Positions 17,107 through 26,377 of a stretch of 64,000 bases of DNA are shown here, piece after piece. Position 1 is the stretch's first letter. The number at the start of each line of letters is the position of its first letter. The position numbers were made by a program, and so were the translations under genes. Below the pieces are notes generated by a model, which was not told the origin of the DNA, searched no databases, and saw nothing but the letters and a program-made list of their open reading frames with translations. Source of the stretch: Psychrobacillus sp042945595 (GTDB lineage: Bacteria > Bacillota > Bacilli > Bacillales_A > Planococcaceae); the NCBI RefSeq assembly GCF_042945595.1, contig NZ_CP168493.1, forward strand, positions 620,001 through 684,000, read 5' to 3'.

Positions 17107-17168
17107 CAAGCCCGTTTAGTTGAGATACCATTTTCTCTGCGACTAACAAGACATTGTAATCAGAACTT

Positions 17169-17198
17169 TTGCCGCCTTTCAAAGAGCGGTTTTTTTCT
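17169..17198 (+). terminator. Terminator after the DUF1450 gene
   Basis: CCGC...GCGG hairpin with a run of seven T. The stem is short but T-rich tail and position fit. Confidence 0.55.
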
Positions 17199-17287
17199 TT
17201 ATAATAGAATAAATAATACCCAGTTTCAGTACCTACCAATCGAGTTTAAATGTTGGTGCTTACACTATAAATTATGGAGGTGGCTAA

Positions 17288-18583
17288 ATGAGCTATGCAA
17301 CGCAAAAGCTTGCAGAAGAAAAAGTGTTTAAAGACCCAGTTCATCGATATATTCATGTTCGTGATCAAGTAATTTGGGATGTTATCGGCGCAAAGGAATT
17401 TCAACGGCTTCGTCGGATTAAACAGTTAGGAACTACGTATCTCGTTTTTCATGGTGCAGAACATAGCCGTTTCAATCACTCTCTTGGAGTATATGAAATT
17501 GTCCGTCGAATAGTAGATGATAGTTTTAGTGGACGTCCTGAATGGGATGCTTCTGAGAGATTAGTAGTATTATGTGCGGCACTTCTGCATGATTTAGGGC
17601 ATGGACCGTTTTCGCATGCGTTTGAAAATGTGTTTGGATTAGACCATGAAAAGTTTACCGGTGCTATATTGCTTGGGGATACCGAAGTAAATGAAATATT
17701 AAAAAGAGTAAGCTTAGATTTCCCTCAAAAAGTAGCGGATGTTATTGCAAAAACTTACTCAAATAAGCAGGTTGTCAGCTTAATTTCCAGTCAAATAGAC
17801 GCGGATCGGATGGATTATTTACAGCGCGATGCTTATTTTACAGGTGTTAGCTATGGTCATTTTGATATGGAACGAATTTTGCGTGTTATGCGTCCTCGTG
17901 AAGATCAAGTTGTTATTAAATCAAGCGGTATGCATGCCGTTGAAGACTACATTATGAGTAGATATCAAATGTACTGGCAAGTATATTTTCATCCAGTTTC
18001 TCGAAGTGCAGAAGTAATATTAACGAAAATTTTACATCGTGCAAAAGCTTTAAGTGAAAAGGGGTATGATTTCAAGCAACAACCTACTCATTTTAAATCT
18101 TTTTTTGATGAAACTTTTTCATTAAAAGACTATCTCGCATTAGATGAAGGGGTATTAATGACTTATTTCCAACTCTGGATGATGGAAGAAGATCCAATTT
18201 TAGCTGATTTATGTGATCGATTTGTCAATCGTAAACTCTTTCAATATATTGAATTTGATTTAGCGAAGGATTATATGAAGATGAAAGAGTTAGAGTTATT
18301 ATTTAAAAAAGCGGGTATAGACCCTGAATACTATTTGGTTTTTGATTCGTCTTCCGATTTGCCTTATGACTTTTATCGCCAAGGGGAAGAAGGAGAGAGA
18401 ATCCCCATCCATTTGCTCATGTCTTCAGGAGAGATTCGAGAGCTTTCACGTGAATCAGAAATAGTAGAAGCAATTTCGGGGAAACGACGAACCGATCATA
18501 AGTTGTACTTTCCAGAAGATTTCTTAACAGAAGATGGCAAGAAAAAAGCATTGAAAAAACAAATCTTAGAGTTGTTAAAGTAA
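17288..18583 (+). CDS. ywfO: HD-domain phosphohydrolase YwfO
   Basis: 431 residues. The HD metal site is visible: AEHSRFNHSLGVYE (first His), LLHDLGHGPFSHAFE (His-Asp) and SSQIDADRMDYLQRDAYFTGVSYG (distal Asp). The layout is that of dGTPase/SAMHD1-like proteins, of which Enterococcus and Bacillus YwfO homologues are nucleotide phosphohydrolases acting on dNTPs or similar substrates. A strong GGAGG precedes the ATG at 17288. The stop is 13 bases ahead of ywgA, so they form an operon. Exact substrate is an inference. Confidence 0.9.
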   Translation: MSYATQKLAEEKVFKDPVHRYIHVRDQVIWDVIGAKEFQRLRRIKQLGTTYLVFHGAEHSRFNHSLGVYEIVRRIVDDSFSGRPEWDASERLVVLCAALLHDLGHGPFSHAFENVFGLDHEKFTGAILLGDTEVNEILKRVSLDFPQKVADVIAKTYSNKQVVSLISSQIDADRMDYLQRDAYFTGVSYGHFDMERILRVMRPREDQVVIKSSGMHAVEDYIMSRYQMYWQVYFHPVSRSAEVILTKILHRAKALSEKGYDFKQQPTHFKSFFDETFSLKDYLALDEGVLMTYFQLWMMEEDPILADLCDRFVNRKLFQYIEFDLAKDYMKMKELELLFKKAGIDPEYYLVFDSSSDLPYDFYRQGEEGERIPIHLLMSSGEIRELSRESEIVEAISGKRRTDHKLYFPEDFLTEDGKKKALKKQILELLK

Positions 18584-18596
18584 AGGTGGGTTCGAA

Positions 18597-19112
18597 TTGC
18601 TAGAAGAACATGCAAAAGTAGTACAATTTATCGGAGTAGCGGATGGAATAACTGGACGAAAGAAACTACAAAAAATGATTTATATTGCAAAAAAACTACA
18701 GTACCCATATAAAGAAAAATATGAGTTTCATGTGTACGGACCTTACTCAGAAGAGTTAACTTTACGGGTGGAAGAGCTGTGTAACATGGGCTTTTTACAA
18801 GAAGAAAGACAAGACAAAGGTTCCTACGTTCAATACAAATACCAAATGACGGATGCCGGGGAGCATTTTACGCAAATGGCTCAAGTGGAAGAGGCAGGCC
18901 CAGCTTTACTTTCTTGCATTACCCAAATGAAAGCAAAAAGTTCTAGATTCCTTGAACTTGTATCGACATTACTTTACTTCGACCAGATGCCAAAAGAGGA
19001 ACAAATCGAAAAGCTTCACGTTGTAAAAGGAAAACTAAGTTTTACAGAAGATGAAATTGAAGAAGCATTTTCATTTGTCATGAATTTAATGAATGAGCGA
19101 GCTATCCTATAG
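18597..19112 (+). CDS. ywgA: YwgA family protein
   Basis: 171-residue soluble protein. ADGITGRKKLQKMIYIAKKLQYP and YEFHVYGPYSEELTLRVEEL resemble the winged-helix-like YwgA family, also related to SocA/Panacea-type folds in having a GRKKLQKLxY pattern. Function is unknown. TTG at 18597 is the start, with AAAGGTGGG six bases before it. It is the second gene of a ywfO operon, the order seen in B. subtilis. Confidence 0.82.
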   Translation: MLEEHAKVVQFIGVADGITGRKKLQKMIYIAKKLQYPYKEKYEFHVYGPYSEELTLRVEELCNMGFLQEERQDKGSYVQYKYQMTDAGEHFTQMAQVEEAGPALLSCITQMKAKSSRFLELVSTLLYFDQMPKEEQIEKLHVVKGKLSFTEDEIEEAFSFVMNLMNERAIL

Positions 19113-19202
19113 GGATGGCTTTTCATATTATTTTTTGTTGCACTGCTTTATTAAAAGCTGAATTGCTATATCTCAGATGAAGTTAACTCTTTATATAGAG
19201 AA

Positions 19203-19241
19203 ATGGTTGCTTTCACGATAAAACTGGTTGCTCTATGACAG
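19203..19241. repeat. 21-bp-period repeat, two units
   Basis: TGGTTGC begins at 19204 and again at 19225, 21 bases apart. The preceding TCTCAGATGAAGTTAACTC matches the flanking segment of the larger arrays at 53 and 61.9 kb. Confidence 0.65.
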
Positions 19242-19248
19242 TTTTTAA

Positions 19249-19286
19249 CAAAAAAAAAAACGAACCCCAAATAAAAAAGGAGTTCG
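19249..19286 (-). terminator. Terminator of ywhB
   Basis: On the minus strand CGAACTCC...GGGGTTCG (one G-T pair) is followed by more than ten T residues. Confidence 0.78.
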
Positions 19287-19293
19287 AGTCTGA

Positions 19294-19479
19294 TTACTTA
19301 TCACTAAACCGTTGTCCACCGACTGCATAATGGTTTTTTGACATCTCTTCAATAAACACGACTACATTTTCTGCCGGTGCATTTACTGTTTCAACTACAG
19401 CAGTTGTCACTTTCTCAACTAGGGCTTTTTTTTGCTCTTCGGTACGACCTTCGAGCATTTTTACTGTTACATATGGCAT
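19294..19479 (-). CDS. ywhB: 4-oxalocrotonate tautomerase-type enzyme YwhB
   Basis: 61-residue tautomerase. After removal of Met, Pro is the first residue (MPYVTVKMLEGRTEEQK), the catalytic base of the 4-OT family, and the C-terminal HYAVGGQRFSDK is retained. B. subtilis YwhB tautomerises hydroxyphenylpyruvate-like enols in vitro; its cell role is unknown. A GAAGGAGG ribosome site stands ahead of the ATG. It is divergent from ywhD. Confidence 0.9.
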   Translation of the reverse strand: MPYVTVKMLEGRTEEQKKALVEKVTTAVVETVNAPAENVVVFIEEMSKNHYAVGGQRFSDK

Positions 19480-19546
19480 ATCATTTCCTCCTTCAGTGAA
19501 ATTTTCTGTATACTAGATATCATAACAGAACGGAGGGAACATTCGA

Positions 19547-20062
19547 ATGGGTAATGAAGAAAAACCAAAACAAAAAATAGGCTTCACTATTATAAAAAAT
19601 GATCCGACAGACGGACATAAAGGATTTGGAATTGGTTCTCTTTCCTTAGAGAACGTATCACCAGTTATTGTCGATGTAGAAGAAGGCGTTGCAAGAGTAG
19701 AGATTGGCGCGATGCATGCGAGAAGTGATACCGAACGAGGGATTAAATTTACGACCAATAGAGAAGATTCAGAAGGTGGAAAACCATACTGGCTTGTTTG
19801 GGTGACAATTGACCAAAAATCAGATGGTGCCTATTATGCTGGGGTGACGGCTTGCGAAATGGTTGTCAATCGCGAAAAACGTAGAGGCTATAAAATTCTC
19901 GCAGATCATGTAAATCGCATGGATAAATCAATGAAACGACACATTCTTGTAGACTTTATGGATGATCGTTCTAAGGATATTCTAAGTGACTTTCTGCAGA
20001 CGCATAATAAAGAAATGTGGGATCGAAGCGAAGAAAAACTACACCATGATTTAACAATCTAA
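19547..20062 (+). CDS. ywhD: YwhD family protein
   Basis: 171-residue soluble protein of the YwhD family, found in Bacillales and without known activity. Recognisable are KIGFTIIKNDPTDGHKGFGIG and VEEGVARVEIGAMHARSDTERGI. ACGGAGGG precedes the ATG at 19547. Position between ywhB and pbpG is the same as in B. subtilis. Confidence 0.85.
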   Translation: MGNEEKPKQKIGFTIIKNDPTDGHKGFGIGSLSLENVSPVIVDVEEGVARVEIGAMHARSDTERGIKFTTNREDSEGGKPYWLVWVTIDQKSDGAYYAGVTACEMVVNREKRRGYKILADHVNRMDKSMKRHILVDFMDDRSKDILSDFLQTHNKEMWDRSEEKLHHDLTI

Positions 20063-20267
20063 TACTTATCAATAGCCAACCAAGAAGTCAAAAATGTTTA
20101 GAATGGTTTTAATAGGTTGAATAAATGAAGAAAAAAAAGTACAATCTAATTAAAGCTTACTTTACAGTAATGCTAGGACACTTAGTGGAAGTAATTATGT
20201 ATGGTCCTGTGAAATTTGTGACAACCCAATCCGAAACTTACAAGCTTTCTGTAAATACTTTCACTAG
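20063..20267. other. Intergenic, no gene supported
   Basis: Holds only a 54-codon ORF (20125-20289) without a ribosome site whose end lies inside the following terminator hairpin; I do not call it a gene. Confidence 0.4.
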
Positions 20268-20313
20268 GAAAAAGCTTTCTATTACCTAATTTAGGTAGTA
20301 GAAAGCTTTTTAT
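20268..20313. terminator. Bidirectional terminator
   Basis: AAAAAGCTTTCTA-TTACC and its complement around a TAATTTA loop, with T-run after; about 200 bases after ywhD and 160 before the pbpG stop. Confidence 0.8.
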
Positions 20314-20338
20314 TTTGTAGCAAAAATTTAAAATTGAT

Positions 20339-20396
20339 TTAGTCTCTGGTAGCCACGAGTTGATCTCGCCTAACCTGAAACTGGTCTCGAAGTGCC
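20339..20396. repeat. 21-bp-period repeat, three units
   Basis: Units begin at 20339, 20360 and 20381 (TTAGTCTC, TTGATCTCG, CTGGTCTCG), exactly 21 bases apart, ending in the shared boundary GAAGTGCC. Confidence 0.8.
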
Positions 20397-20473
20397 ATTT
20401 ACTGTCTAAAGCCAGCATACTTTTTGTACATTTTACCTAATTTAATTGCGAATTCTTAAATCGGTTCCTGGTT

Positions 20474-22543
20474 TTATTCTCCAAAAAGGGAGAATGGAAA
20501 AATGGACCATGGATGGTCATCCTCTTTGCTTTCTTCAAATGTTTGTGGTTTTAATTTTGGATCGGTACATAGTTTTGTTGGAATATCTTTTTCTTTCAAA
20601 TAGATGAGTCGTTGTTTCTTACAAGCGGAAGTCGCAATTCCACCGGTTTCAATGTCAACAATGACTCCACGTATCCCAGGTGGAGAAATAAATGGTTCTA
20701 CTAGTAATCCTTGATGGGCCTTTTCCATAAATTCAATCCAAACCTGCTTTGTTACTTGTTTTGCTTCGGCGTCACTCACTTGTTTTCCTTGGTCATAGCC
20801 ATTCCAGACACCTGCAGTTAGTTGTGGAGAGAATCCGATTATATATTGATCGGTATTAGTTGTTCCAGATTTCGCTGCATATGGTCGTGTTTGCTTGGAA
20901 CGAATACTATTTCCTGTTGCTGGAGAATAATCATTAAAAGTCGGGTCAAACATTCCAGTGAGTAAATGCGATAACATAAATGCATCTTGCTCCAACAATA
21001 CTTTCTTTTCTTTCGGTTTTTCATTTTCCACATCGTAAATTATTTTGCCTTTATTATTAGTAATTTTTGTTATATAGGTTGGTTCTTTTTGGATTCCTTT
21101 ATCAGAAATCGTGTTATATGCTTTCGTCATATCAAAAAGGGAGACTTCAGATGTTCCAAGTGCAGTTGCTGGAGTATTCTTAATTTCCATATCAATATTA
21201 AATCGCTTAATCAGTTGTTGGAATGGTTTATAACCAATTTGTTCAAACGTTTTTACTGCATAAATATTATCAGAAATAGCAATTGCCTGCGCCAGTGAAA
21301 TTGGGTGCTCTGCGAATTCGCCATTTACATTTTTCGGTTCATATTCACGTCGGCCATTATCATAAGTGAAAACAGTTCTTTCGCTATTCATATACGTTAA
21401 CGGGGAAAAACCATTTTCGAGTGCAGCGGCATATAATAAGGGCTTAATCGTGGAGCCAGGCTGTCGCTTTGCTTGCGTAACTCGGTTAAACGGACTTTCT
21501 GCAAAATTGCGTCCACCAACCATTGCCGTAACATAGCCAGTTTTCGGTTCCATGCTAATAAACCCAATTTGCAACTCACCTTCTGGCATCCACTTTTCAA
21601 TTACTTCTTCTGCAACTTGTTGATGTTGTTTATTTAATGTCGTTTCAATCATCCACCCACCTTCCTCGATGCGTTGACCTTTTCTCTTTACAATTTCGCT
21701 CGCTTCTTTCCAAACTTCCTCTAAAAAGTAAGGCGCAGTTTTCTTCGTTACAACAGAATCTTCCGCTTTCAATACAAATTTTTCTTCTTTCGCCCGTTCA
21801 CGTTGCGCTGTTGTTACAAATTGTTGATCTTCCATAAGTTTCAAAATTAGTTGTTGTCTGTCTACTGCTTTCTTTTCGTTTACCAAAGGAGAATAATGCG
21901 AAGGTCCTTTTGGAATAGCCATTAATAAAGCGGACTCTGATAGTGTTATATTTTTTGCGCTTTTTCCAAAATAAAACCTACTTGCGGCTTCTACACCGTA
22001 CATTCCGTGACCAAAGTAGACCGTATTTAAATAACCTTCTAATAGATCTTCTTTTTCGTAAAAAATTTCTAACCGGTACGCAAATAATGCCTCGTTTATT
22101 TTCCGATTCCATGATTTTTCATGTGTTAAGAATAAATTTCGTGCGTATTGTTGCGTAATAGTGCTTGCCCCTTCCACTTTTTTACCTGCTTTTACATCCT
22201 TCAAAAGAGCAGAAGCAATTCGGGAATAATCAAATCCGTGATGCTTATAAAAGTCCTTGTCTTCCACTGCAATTGCGGCTTGAGATAGGAAAGGGGACAT
22301 CTCATCCAATGAAACCCAGTAACGTCTTTGTTCTTCAAATCGATCACCAATTACATTTCCTTGATTATCTAAAAAGACAGAGGAAATAGGGACTTGAATA
22401 ATAGGTGCACCAACGATTTGCGCATAAATACGAAGGGTTACAAATGCACCGGACAATGCACAAATAGCAGCAATACTAAGTAGAAAAAACCTTTTCATGC
22501 GTTTTGATCGTTTGACTTTTTTCCGATGTTGCACACGACGCAT
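20474..22543 (-). CDS. pbpG: Class A penicillin-binding protein, PbpG (PBP2D) type
   Basis: 689-residue bifunctional peptidoglycan polymerase. A membrane anchor lies at about residues 16-38. The glycosyltransferase domain shows AVEDKDFYKHHGFD and STITQQYARNLFL; the transpeptidase domain has the active Ser in QPGSTIKP near residue 362, SDN in AISDNIYAVK, and KSGTTN in place of KTG. The protein ends with a short acidic tail. Placement between ywhD and speE identifies the B. subtilis pbpG/ywhE locus, whose product is made in the forespore under sigma-G for spore wall synthesis. Divergent from speE. Confidence 0.92.
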   Translation of the reverse strand: MRRVQHRKKVKRSKRMKRFFLLSIAAICALSGAFVTLRIYAQIVGAPIIQVPISSVFLDNQGNVIGDRFEEQRRYWVSLDEMSPFLSQAAIAVEDKDFYKHHGFDYSRIASALLKDVKAGKKVEGASTITQQYARNLFLTHEKSWNRKINEALFAYRLEIFYEKEDLLEGYLNTVYFGHGMYGVEAASRFYFGKSAKNITLSESALLMAIPKGPSHYSPLVNEKKAVDRQQLILKLMEDQQFVTTAQRERAKEEKFVLKAEDSVVTKKTAPYFLEEVWKEASEIVKRKGQRIEEGGWMIETTLNKQHQQVAEEVIEKWMPEGELQIGFISMEPKTGYVTAMVGGRNFAESPFNRVTQAKRQPGSTIKPLLYAAALENGFSPLTYMNSERTVFTYDNGRREYEPKNVNGEFAEHPISLAQAIAISDNIYAVKTFEQIGYKPFQQLIKRFNIDMEIKNTPATALGTSEVSLFDMTKAYNTISDKGIQKEPTYITKITNNKGKIIYDVENEKPKEKKVLLEQDAFMLSHLLTGMFDPTFNDYSPATGNSIRSKQTRPYAAKSGTTNTDQYIIGFSPQLTAGVWNGYDQGKQVSDAEAKQVTKQVWIEFMEKAHQGLLVEPFISPPGIRGVIVDIETGGIATSACKKQRLIYLKEKDIPTKLCTDPKLKPQTFEESKEDDHPWSIFPFSLFGE

Positions 22544-22714
22544 AAAAATCTACCCCGTTCTTTTTGATGTTTTCATTAGTATGAGAACAATAGATTCAAA
22601 TTAAACAGAAGAAGAAAAAAGTATTGCACTTTTGTCAAAAACCTCTATACTTTCTTTGTATTTAATTTTTTAAAAAAAGTACACATAAAATATATAGTTA
22701 GAGGAGATAGATAC

Positions 22715-23548
22715 ATGGCTGGATTTTGGTTTACAGAAAAGCAAACTGAGAACTTTGGCATCACAATGAAGGTGAAACGGACACTTCATACAGAGCAAAC
22801 GGACTTTCAACTACTAGAAATGGCAGAAACAGAAGAGTGGGGGAATATGCTATTTTTAGACGGCATGGTAATGACTTCACAAAGAGATGAGTTTGTGTAC
22901 CACGAAATGGTTGCACATGTTCCTTTATTTACACATCCTAATCCAGAAAATGTATTAGTCGTTGGAGGCGGGGATGGTGGAGTAATCCGTGAAATTATGA
23001 AGCATCCTAAAGTGAAAAAAGCAACACTTGTTGATATAGATGGAAAAGTGATTGAGTATTCGAAAGTATATTTACCAGAAATCGCTTGTGAATTAGAAAA
23101 CCCACGTGTAGACGTTCAAGTTGGCGATGGCTTCATGCATATCGCTGAGTCAGAAAACGAATACGATGTAATTATGGTAGATTCTACAGAACCAGTCGGA
23201 CCTGCAGTGAATTTATTTACAAAAGGTTTCTACGCAGGAATCTCTAAAGCGCTTAAAGAAGATGGACTATTCGTAGCACAATCGGATAACCCATGGTTCA
23301 AAGCAGACTTAATCAGACAAGTACAAAAAGACGTAAAAGAAATTTTCCCAATTACAAATATGTATTTGGCTAATATTCCAACGTACCCAAGTGGACTTTG
23401 GTGCTTCACAATTGGTTCGAAAAAATACGATCCACTTCAAGTACCAGAAGAGCAATTCTTTGATATTGAAACAAAATATTATACAAAAGAGCTACACAAA
23501 GCGGCATTCGTTTTACCGAAATTTGTGAAAGATCTTGCAGGAGAATAA
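22715..23548 (+). CDS. speE: Spermidine synthase
   Basis: 277-residue aminopropyltransferase that joins putrescine and decarboxylated S-adenosylmethionine. Seen: FLDGMVMTSQRDEFVYHEMVAHVPL, the nucleotide-binding VLVVGGGDGGVIRE, and the catalytic Asp in IMVDSTEPVGPA. TAGAGGAG precedes the ATG at 22715. speB starts four bases after the stop, so the two form the polyamine operon. A possible promoter TTGCAC-16-TATACT lies at 22624-22651. Confidence 0.95.
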   Translation: MAGFWFTEKQTENFGITMKVKRTLHTEQTDFQLLEMAETEEWGNMLFLDGMVMTSQRDEFVYHEMVAHVPLFTHPNPENVLVVGGGDGGVIREIMKHPKVKKATLVDIDGKVIEYSKVYLPEIACELENPRVDVQVGDGFMHIAESENEYDVIMVDSTEPVGPAVNLFTKGFYAGISKALKEDGLFVAQSDNPWFKADLIRQVQKDVKEIFPITNMYLANIPTYPSGLWCFTIGSKKYDPLQVPEEQFFDIETKYYTKELHKAAFVLPKFVKDLAGE

Positions 23549-23552
23549 GCAT

Positions 23553-24425
23553 ATGAGATTTGATGAAGCTTATTCAGGAAATGTATTTATTAAAAGCAAG
23601 CAAAATTACCAAGAAGCGCAGGCAGTCATTTACGGCATGCCAATGGACTGGACGGTAAGCTATCGTCCAGGTTCACGTTTTGGCCCGCAACGTATTCGTG
23701 AAGTATCGATTGGTTTAGAGGAATATAGCCCGTATTTAGATCGCGAGCTAGATGATGTGAATTATTTTGATGCTGGTGACATTCCACTTCCATTCGGAAA
23801 TGCAGCGAAAAGTTTAGATCTAATTGCAGATTTTATTCGCCAGTTAATGCAAGATGGGAAAATTCCTGTTGGAATGGGCGGCGAGCATTTAGTATCATGG
23901 CCAGTTATGAAAACAGTTGCAGACACCCACAACGACCTTGCGATTATTCATATGGATGCACATACGGATTTGCGCGTGGAATATGAAGGAGAACCGCTTT
24001 CTCACTCCACACCAATTCGCAAAATTGCAGAATACATCGGTCCAAAAAATGTGTACTCATTCGGAATTCGTTCGGGAATGAAAGAAGAATTTGACTGGGC
24101 AAAAGAAAATGGCATGCAAATTGCCAAATTCGAAGTATTGGAACCTTTGAAAGAAGTACTTCCAACGCTTGCAGGTCGACCTGTTTATGTCACAATTGAC
24201 ATCGATGTCTTAGACCCTGCACACGCACCTGGAACAGGAACAGTAGACTGCGGCGGAATCACGAGCCGTGAGCTACTAGCTTCTATCCACGCAATCGCAA
24301 ATTCAGGAGTAAACGTAGTTGGCTTTGACTTAGTAGAAGTTGCGCCAATATACGATTCGTCTGAACAAACAGCCAATACAGCGTCGAAGTTGCTACGCGA
24401 AATGATCTTAGGCTGGATAAAATAG
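23553..24425 (+). CDS. speB: Agmatinase
   Basis: 290-residue ureohydrolase that converts agmatine to putrescine and urea. The two-manganese site motifs GMGGEHLVSW, IIHMDAHTDLR and VTIDIDVLDPAHAPGTGT are intact. The start is ATG at 23553, ten bases after the AGGAG that lies in the end of speE; the earlier in-frame ATG lacks a site. The product feeds SpeE. The C-terminus ends GWIK, whereas a decayed second copy of the last 20 codons directly downstream ends GFVK, as in B. subtilis SpeB. Confidence 0.95.
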   Translation: MRFDEAYSGNVFIKSKQNYQEAQAVIYGMPMDWTVSYRPGSRFGPQRIREVSIGLEEYSPYLDRELDDVNYFDAGDIPLPFGNAAKSLDLIADFIRQLMQDGKIPVGMGGEHLVSWPVMKTVADTHNDLAIIHMDAHTDLRVEYEGEPLSHSTPIRKIAEYIGPKNVYSFGIRSGMKEEFDWAKENGMQIAKFEVLEPLKEVLPTLAGRPVYVTIDIDVLDPAHAPGTGTVDCGGITSRELLASIHAIANSGVNVVGFDLVEVAPIYDSSEQTANTASKLLREMILGWIK

Positions 24426-24461
24426 AAAGCTATCTACTGTTACTGCGACGAGCCTGCGCAG

Positions 24462-24524
24462 GAGCAAACAGCAAACACCGCTAGTAAACTACTACGTGAA
24501 ATGATTTTAGGTTTTGTGAAATAG
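24462..24524 (+). pseudogene. Fragment of a second, diverged speB 3' end
   Basis: Twenty codons plus TAG encode EQTANTASKLLREMILGFVK, the C-terminus of agmatinase, in a position where no upstream start or rest of the gene exists. Against the intact speB end, 13 of 20 codons differ but only two amino acids change (Trp-Ile to Phe-Val). The base after the stop, TAGAAAGC, is shared by both copies. This is a remnant of a diverged allele and not a recent duplication. Confidence 0.85.
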
Positions 24525-24576
24525 AAAGCGTAGACTGCTATTTATCGGTAAATAACTACATTAAATAGCAAGATAG

Positions 24577-24614
24577 AAAACGTGATGTCCTTTTTCTAGG
24601 GCATCACGTTTTTT
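24577..24614 (+). terminator. Terminator of speEB
   Basis: AAAACGTGATG...CATCACGTTTTTT, ten-pair stem with T-run, 150 bases after the intact speB stop and 50 after the fragment's stop. Confidence 0.85.
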
Positions 24615-24632
24615 GGTCTCCCTTTATGAAAA

Positions 24633-24711
24633 CTGGTTGCGGTTATGAGCGGAATGGTCTCGGCAAGGGATGAATTAGTCTCGCCTAGTGCTGAATTGGT
24701 TTCGAAGTACC
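24633..24711. repeat. 21-bp-period repeat, four units
   Basis: Units begin at 24633, 24654, 24675 and 24696 (CTGGTTGCG, ATGGTCTCG, TTAGTCTCG, TTGGTTTCG). A further TTGGTCTCC at 24613 is 20 bases before the first. The array begins on the T-run of the speEB terminator and ends with GAAGTACCG. Confidence 0.85.
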
Positions 24712-24731
24712 GAAAACTAGAAATTATAAAG

Positions 24732-25811
24732 TCATGTTTGTTTAATATGCATCACTTTATTTCTTCCGGAAGATTTTGCAATATAAAGTGCTTCATCTGC
24801 AAGTTTATACAATTCCATAATTGCATGTCCGTTTTCTGGGTAAGAACTAACTCCAACTGAAATAGTAATAGTTAACTGCTCGCCGGTGGAAACTTGAAAA
24901 GGTCTTCTCTCAATTGCTTGTCTAATCGTTTCTGCTATTTCGATACTTTTATCTGCAGCGATATTTGAGAGAAGGACTGAAAATTCTTCCCCTCCATTCC
25001 GAGATACGATCCCGCCCTGAGAATTAGTGGAATCTTTTATTCGAAATGCTAACTCTTTTAATACTTCATCGCCAATTGGATGTCCATAAGTGTCATTCAC
25101 TATTTTGAAATGATCAATATCTAGTAAAATAAGTGAAAAACTATCATTCGTCTTTAATAGATTTTGTGCATATTCCTGAAACTTACGATTATTATATAAT
25201 CCTGTCAGATAATCCGTTTCGGACATCTCTTCTATTTGGTGAATTTTATTGAAAAGATTACTTAGCTGCTTCAAAACCACAAAAACGATTGAAAAAGAAA
25301 CGATGGAATACAGTATAAAACCAAGGATTGTTATAATGCTAGAAAAAGACCAGTGATGTAAATAGAATATAACAATAGAAGTTTGAATAATAGTATAGGT
25401 AAAGTAATAGGGAGCATTATGAAACGACATCGGTTTTTTCCAAATACTTATTCCTATGACAAGACCAACGATAAGAGTGTTTCCTCCAGTGATAAGCGTA
25501 TTAGTTGAATAACCATACAAAAGTATGCGAAATAATCCAATAATTATTGCACTAATAATCGTAGCAAAGGGCCCGCCAAGGACTCCAGACAAGACAATAA
25601 CAGCCATTCTGCCATCGACTATAACGTGTTCTGAAATGGAAACTGATTTTAATATTAATAGACATCCAGTTAGCCCGGTAAATATTCCAAGTAGAAATGG
25701 GTGATATTTTGTAGATGGAATGAAAAGATTTACCTTGTTTTGAAAAGGAATATACGTAAGAATTGCAAAAGTAAATAATATACAAAAGTTAACAATGAAA
25801 TCTAATAACAT
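24732..25811 (-). CDS. Membrane diguanylate cyclase (GGDEF) with 5TM sensor
   Basis: 359 residues. The N-terminal 190 residues hold about five membrane segments with the NGxxL/GGxxA features of the 5TMR-LYT type sensor (VDGRMAVIVLSGVLGGPFAT). A short linker (LFNKIHQIEEMSETDYLTGLYN) leads to a GGDEF domain with DIDHFKIVNDTYGHPIGDEVL and an intact GGEEF active site, followed by ISVGVSSYPENG. It should make cyclic di-GMP at the membrane. No I-site RxxD is obvious before GGEEF (SQGGIVSRN), so product inhibition may be absent. The ATG at 25811 has GAGAGGGTG upstream. Monocistronic. Confidence 0.85.
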   Translation of the reverse strand: MLLDFIVNFCILFTFAILTYIPFQNKVNLFIPSTKYHPFLLGIFTGLTGCLLILKSVSISEHVIVDGRMAVIVLSGVLGGPFATIISAIIIGLFRILLYGYSTNTLITGGNTLIVGLVIGISIWKKPMSFHNAPYYFTYTIIQTSIVIFYLHHWSFSSIITILGFILYSIVSFSIVFVVLKQLSNLFNKIHQIEEMSETDYLTGLYNNRKFQEYAQNLLKTNDSFSLILLDIDHFKIVNDTYGHPIGDEVLKELAFRIKDSTNSQGGIVSRNGGEEFSVLLSNIAADKSIEIAETIRQAIERRPFQVSTGEQLTITISVGVSSYPENGHAIMELYKLADEALYIAKSSGRNKVMHIKQT

Positions 25812-25957
25812 TATCTTCACCCTCTCTATCAATTCTTGCGTATATTATAACTCCACTTCAAAAAATAGTGTATTCATTTTTGATTAGTTGTCATTGCCTA
25901 GCTTTTAGCCTTATAATAAAAAGGTTATAGTAAAAAATGTTCTGAAGGATGAAGATA

Positions 25958-26377
25958 ATGTCTCAACCAATTAAAAAGCGAGTAAATATTCGCTTATTAT
26001 CAACGATTCGTCATCCTGATGTCGAAAAAGAAACGTTCGATATTCAAACGACTGGGGAACTAATTTTTAAAGGGAATCAACCTTATCTAGTTTACGAAGA
26101 AGTGCAATATGAAAAAGTTGTTCGAACAACCGTGAAACTAGGTGGAAAAACGGCTTTAATCATGCGAAGTGGTGGAGTCAAAATGCGGTTGCCATTTGAA
26201 AACGGGGAGCTTCAAAAAGGAAGCTACGATACAGTTTATGGCACAATGATGATCATAACAGATACGAAGCACTTGCATTTTGAAGATGGGCAGTTCCAAG
26301 TGGAATATGAGCTATTAATAAATGATGAAGTTGCAGGTACATATACATTAGAACTAATTTATACGGAGGCGAATTAA
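25958..26377 (+). CDS. ywiB: YwiB family protein (DUF1934)
   Basis: 139-residue beta-rich protein of DUF1934, a calycin-like fold of unknown function. Segments RVNIRLLSTIRHPDVEKETFDIQ and TTVKLGGKTALIMRSGGVKMRLPF fit the family. The start is ATG 25958 as GAAGGATG lies nine bases ahead of it; the ATG at 25949 is too close. Its stop directly abuts the argS start, the conserved order in Bacillales, so they are translationally linked. Confidence 0.85.
   Translation: MSQPIKKRVNIRLLSTIRHPDVEKETFDIQTTGELIFKGNQPYLVYEEVQYEKVVRTTVKLGGKTALIMRSGGVKMRLPFENGELQKGSYDTVYGTMMIITDTKHLHFEDGQFQVEYELLINDEVAGTYTLELIYTEAN

Noticed and set aside
20125..20289. 54-codon ORF MKKKKYNLIK...
   Set aside because: No ribosome site and the end is part of a strong bidirectional terminator hairpin.
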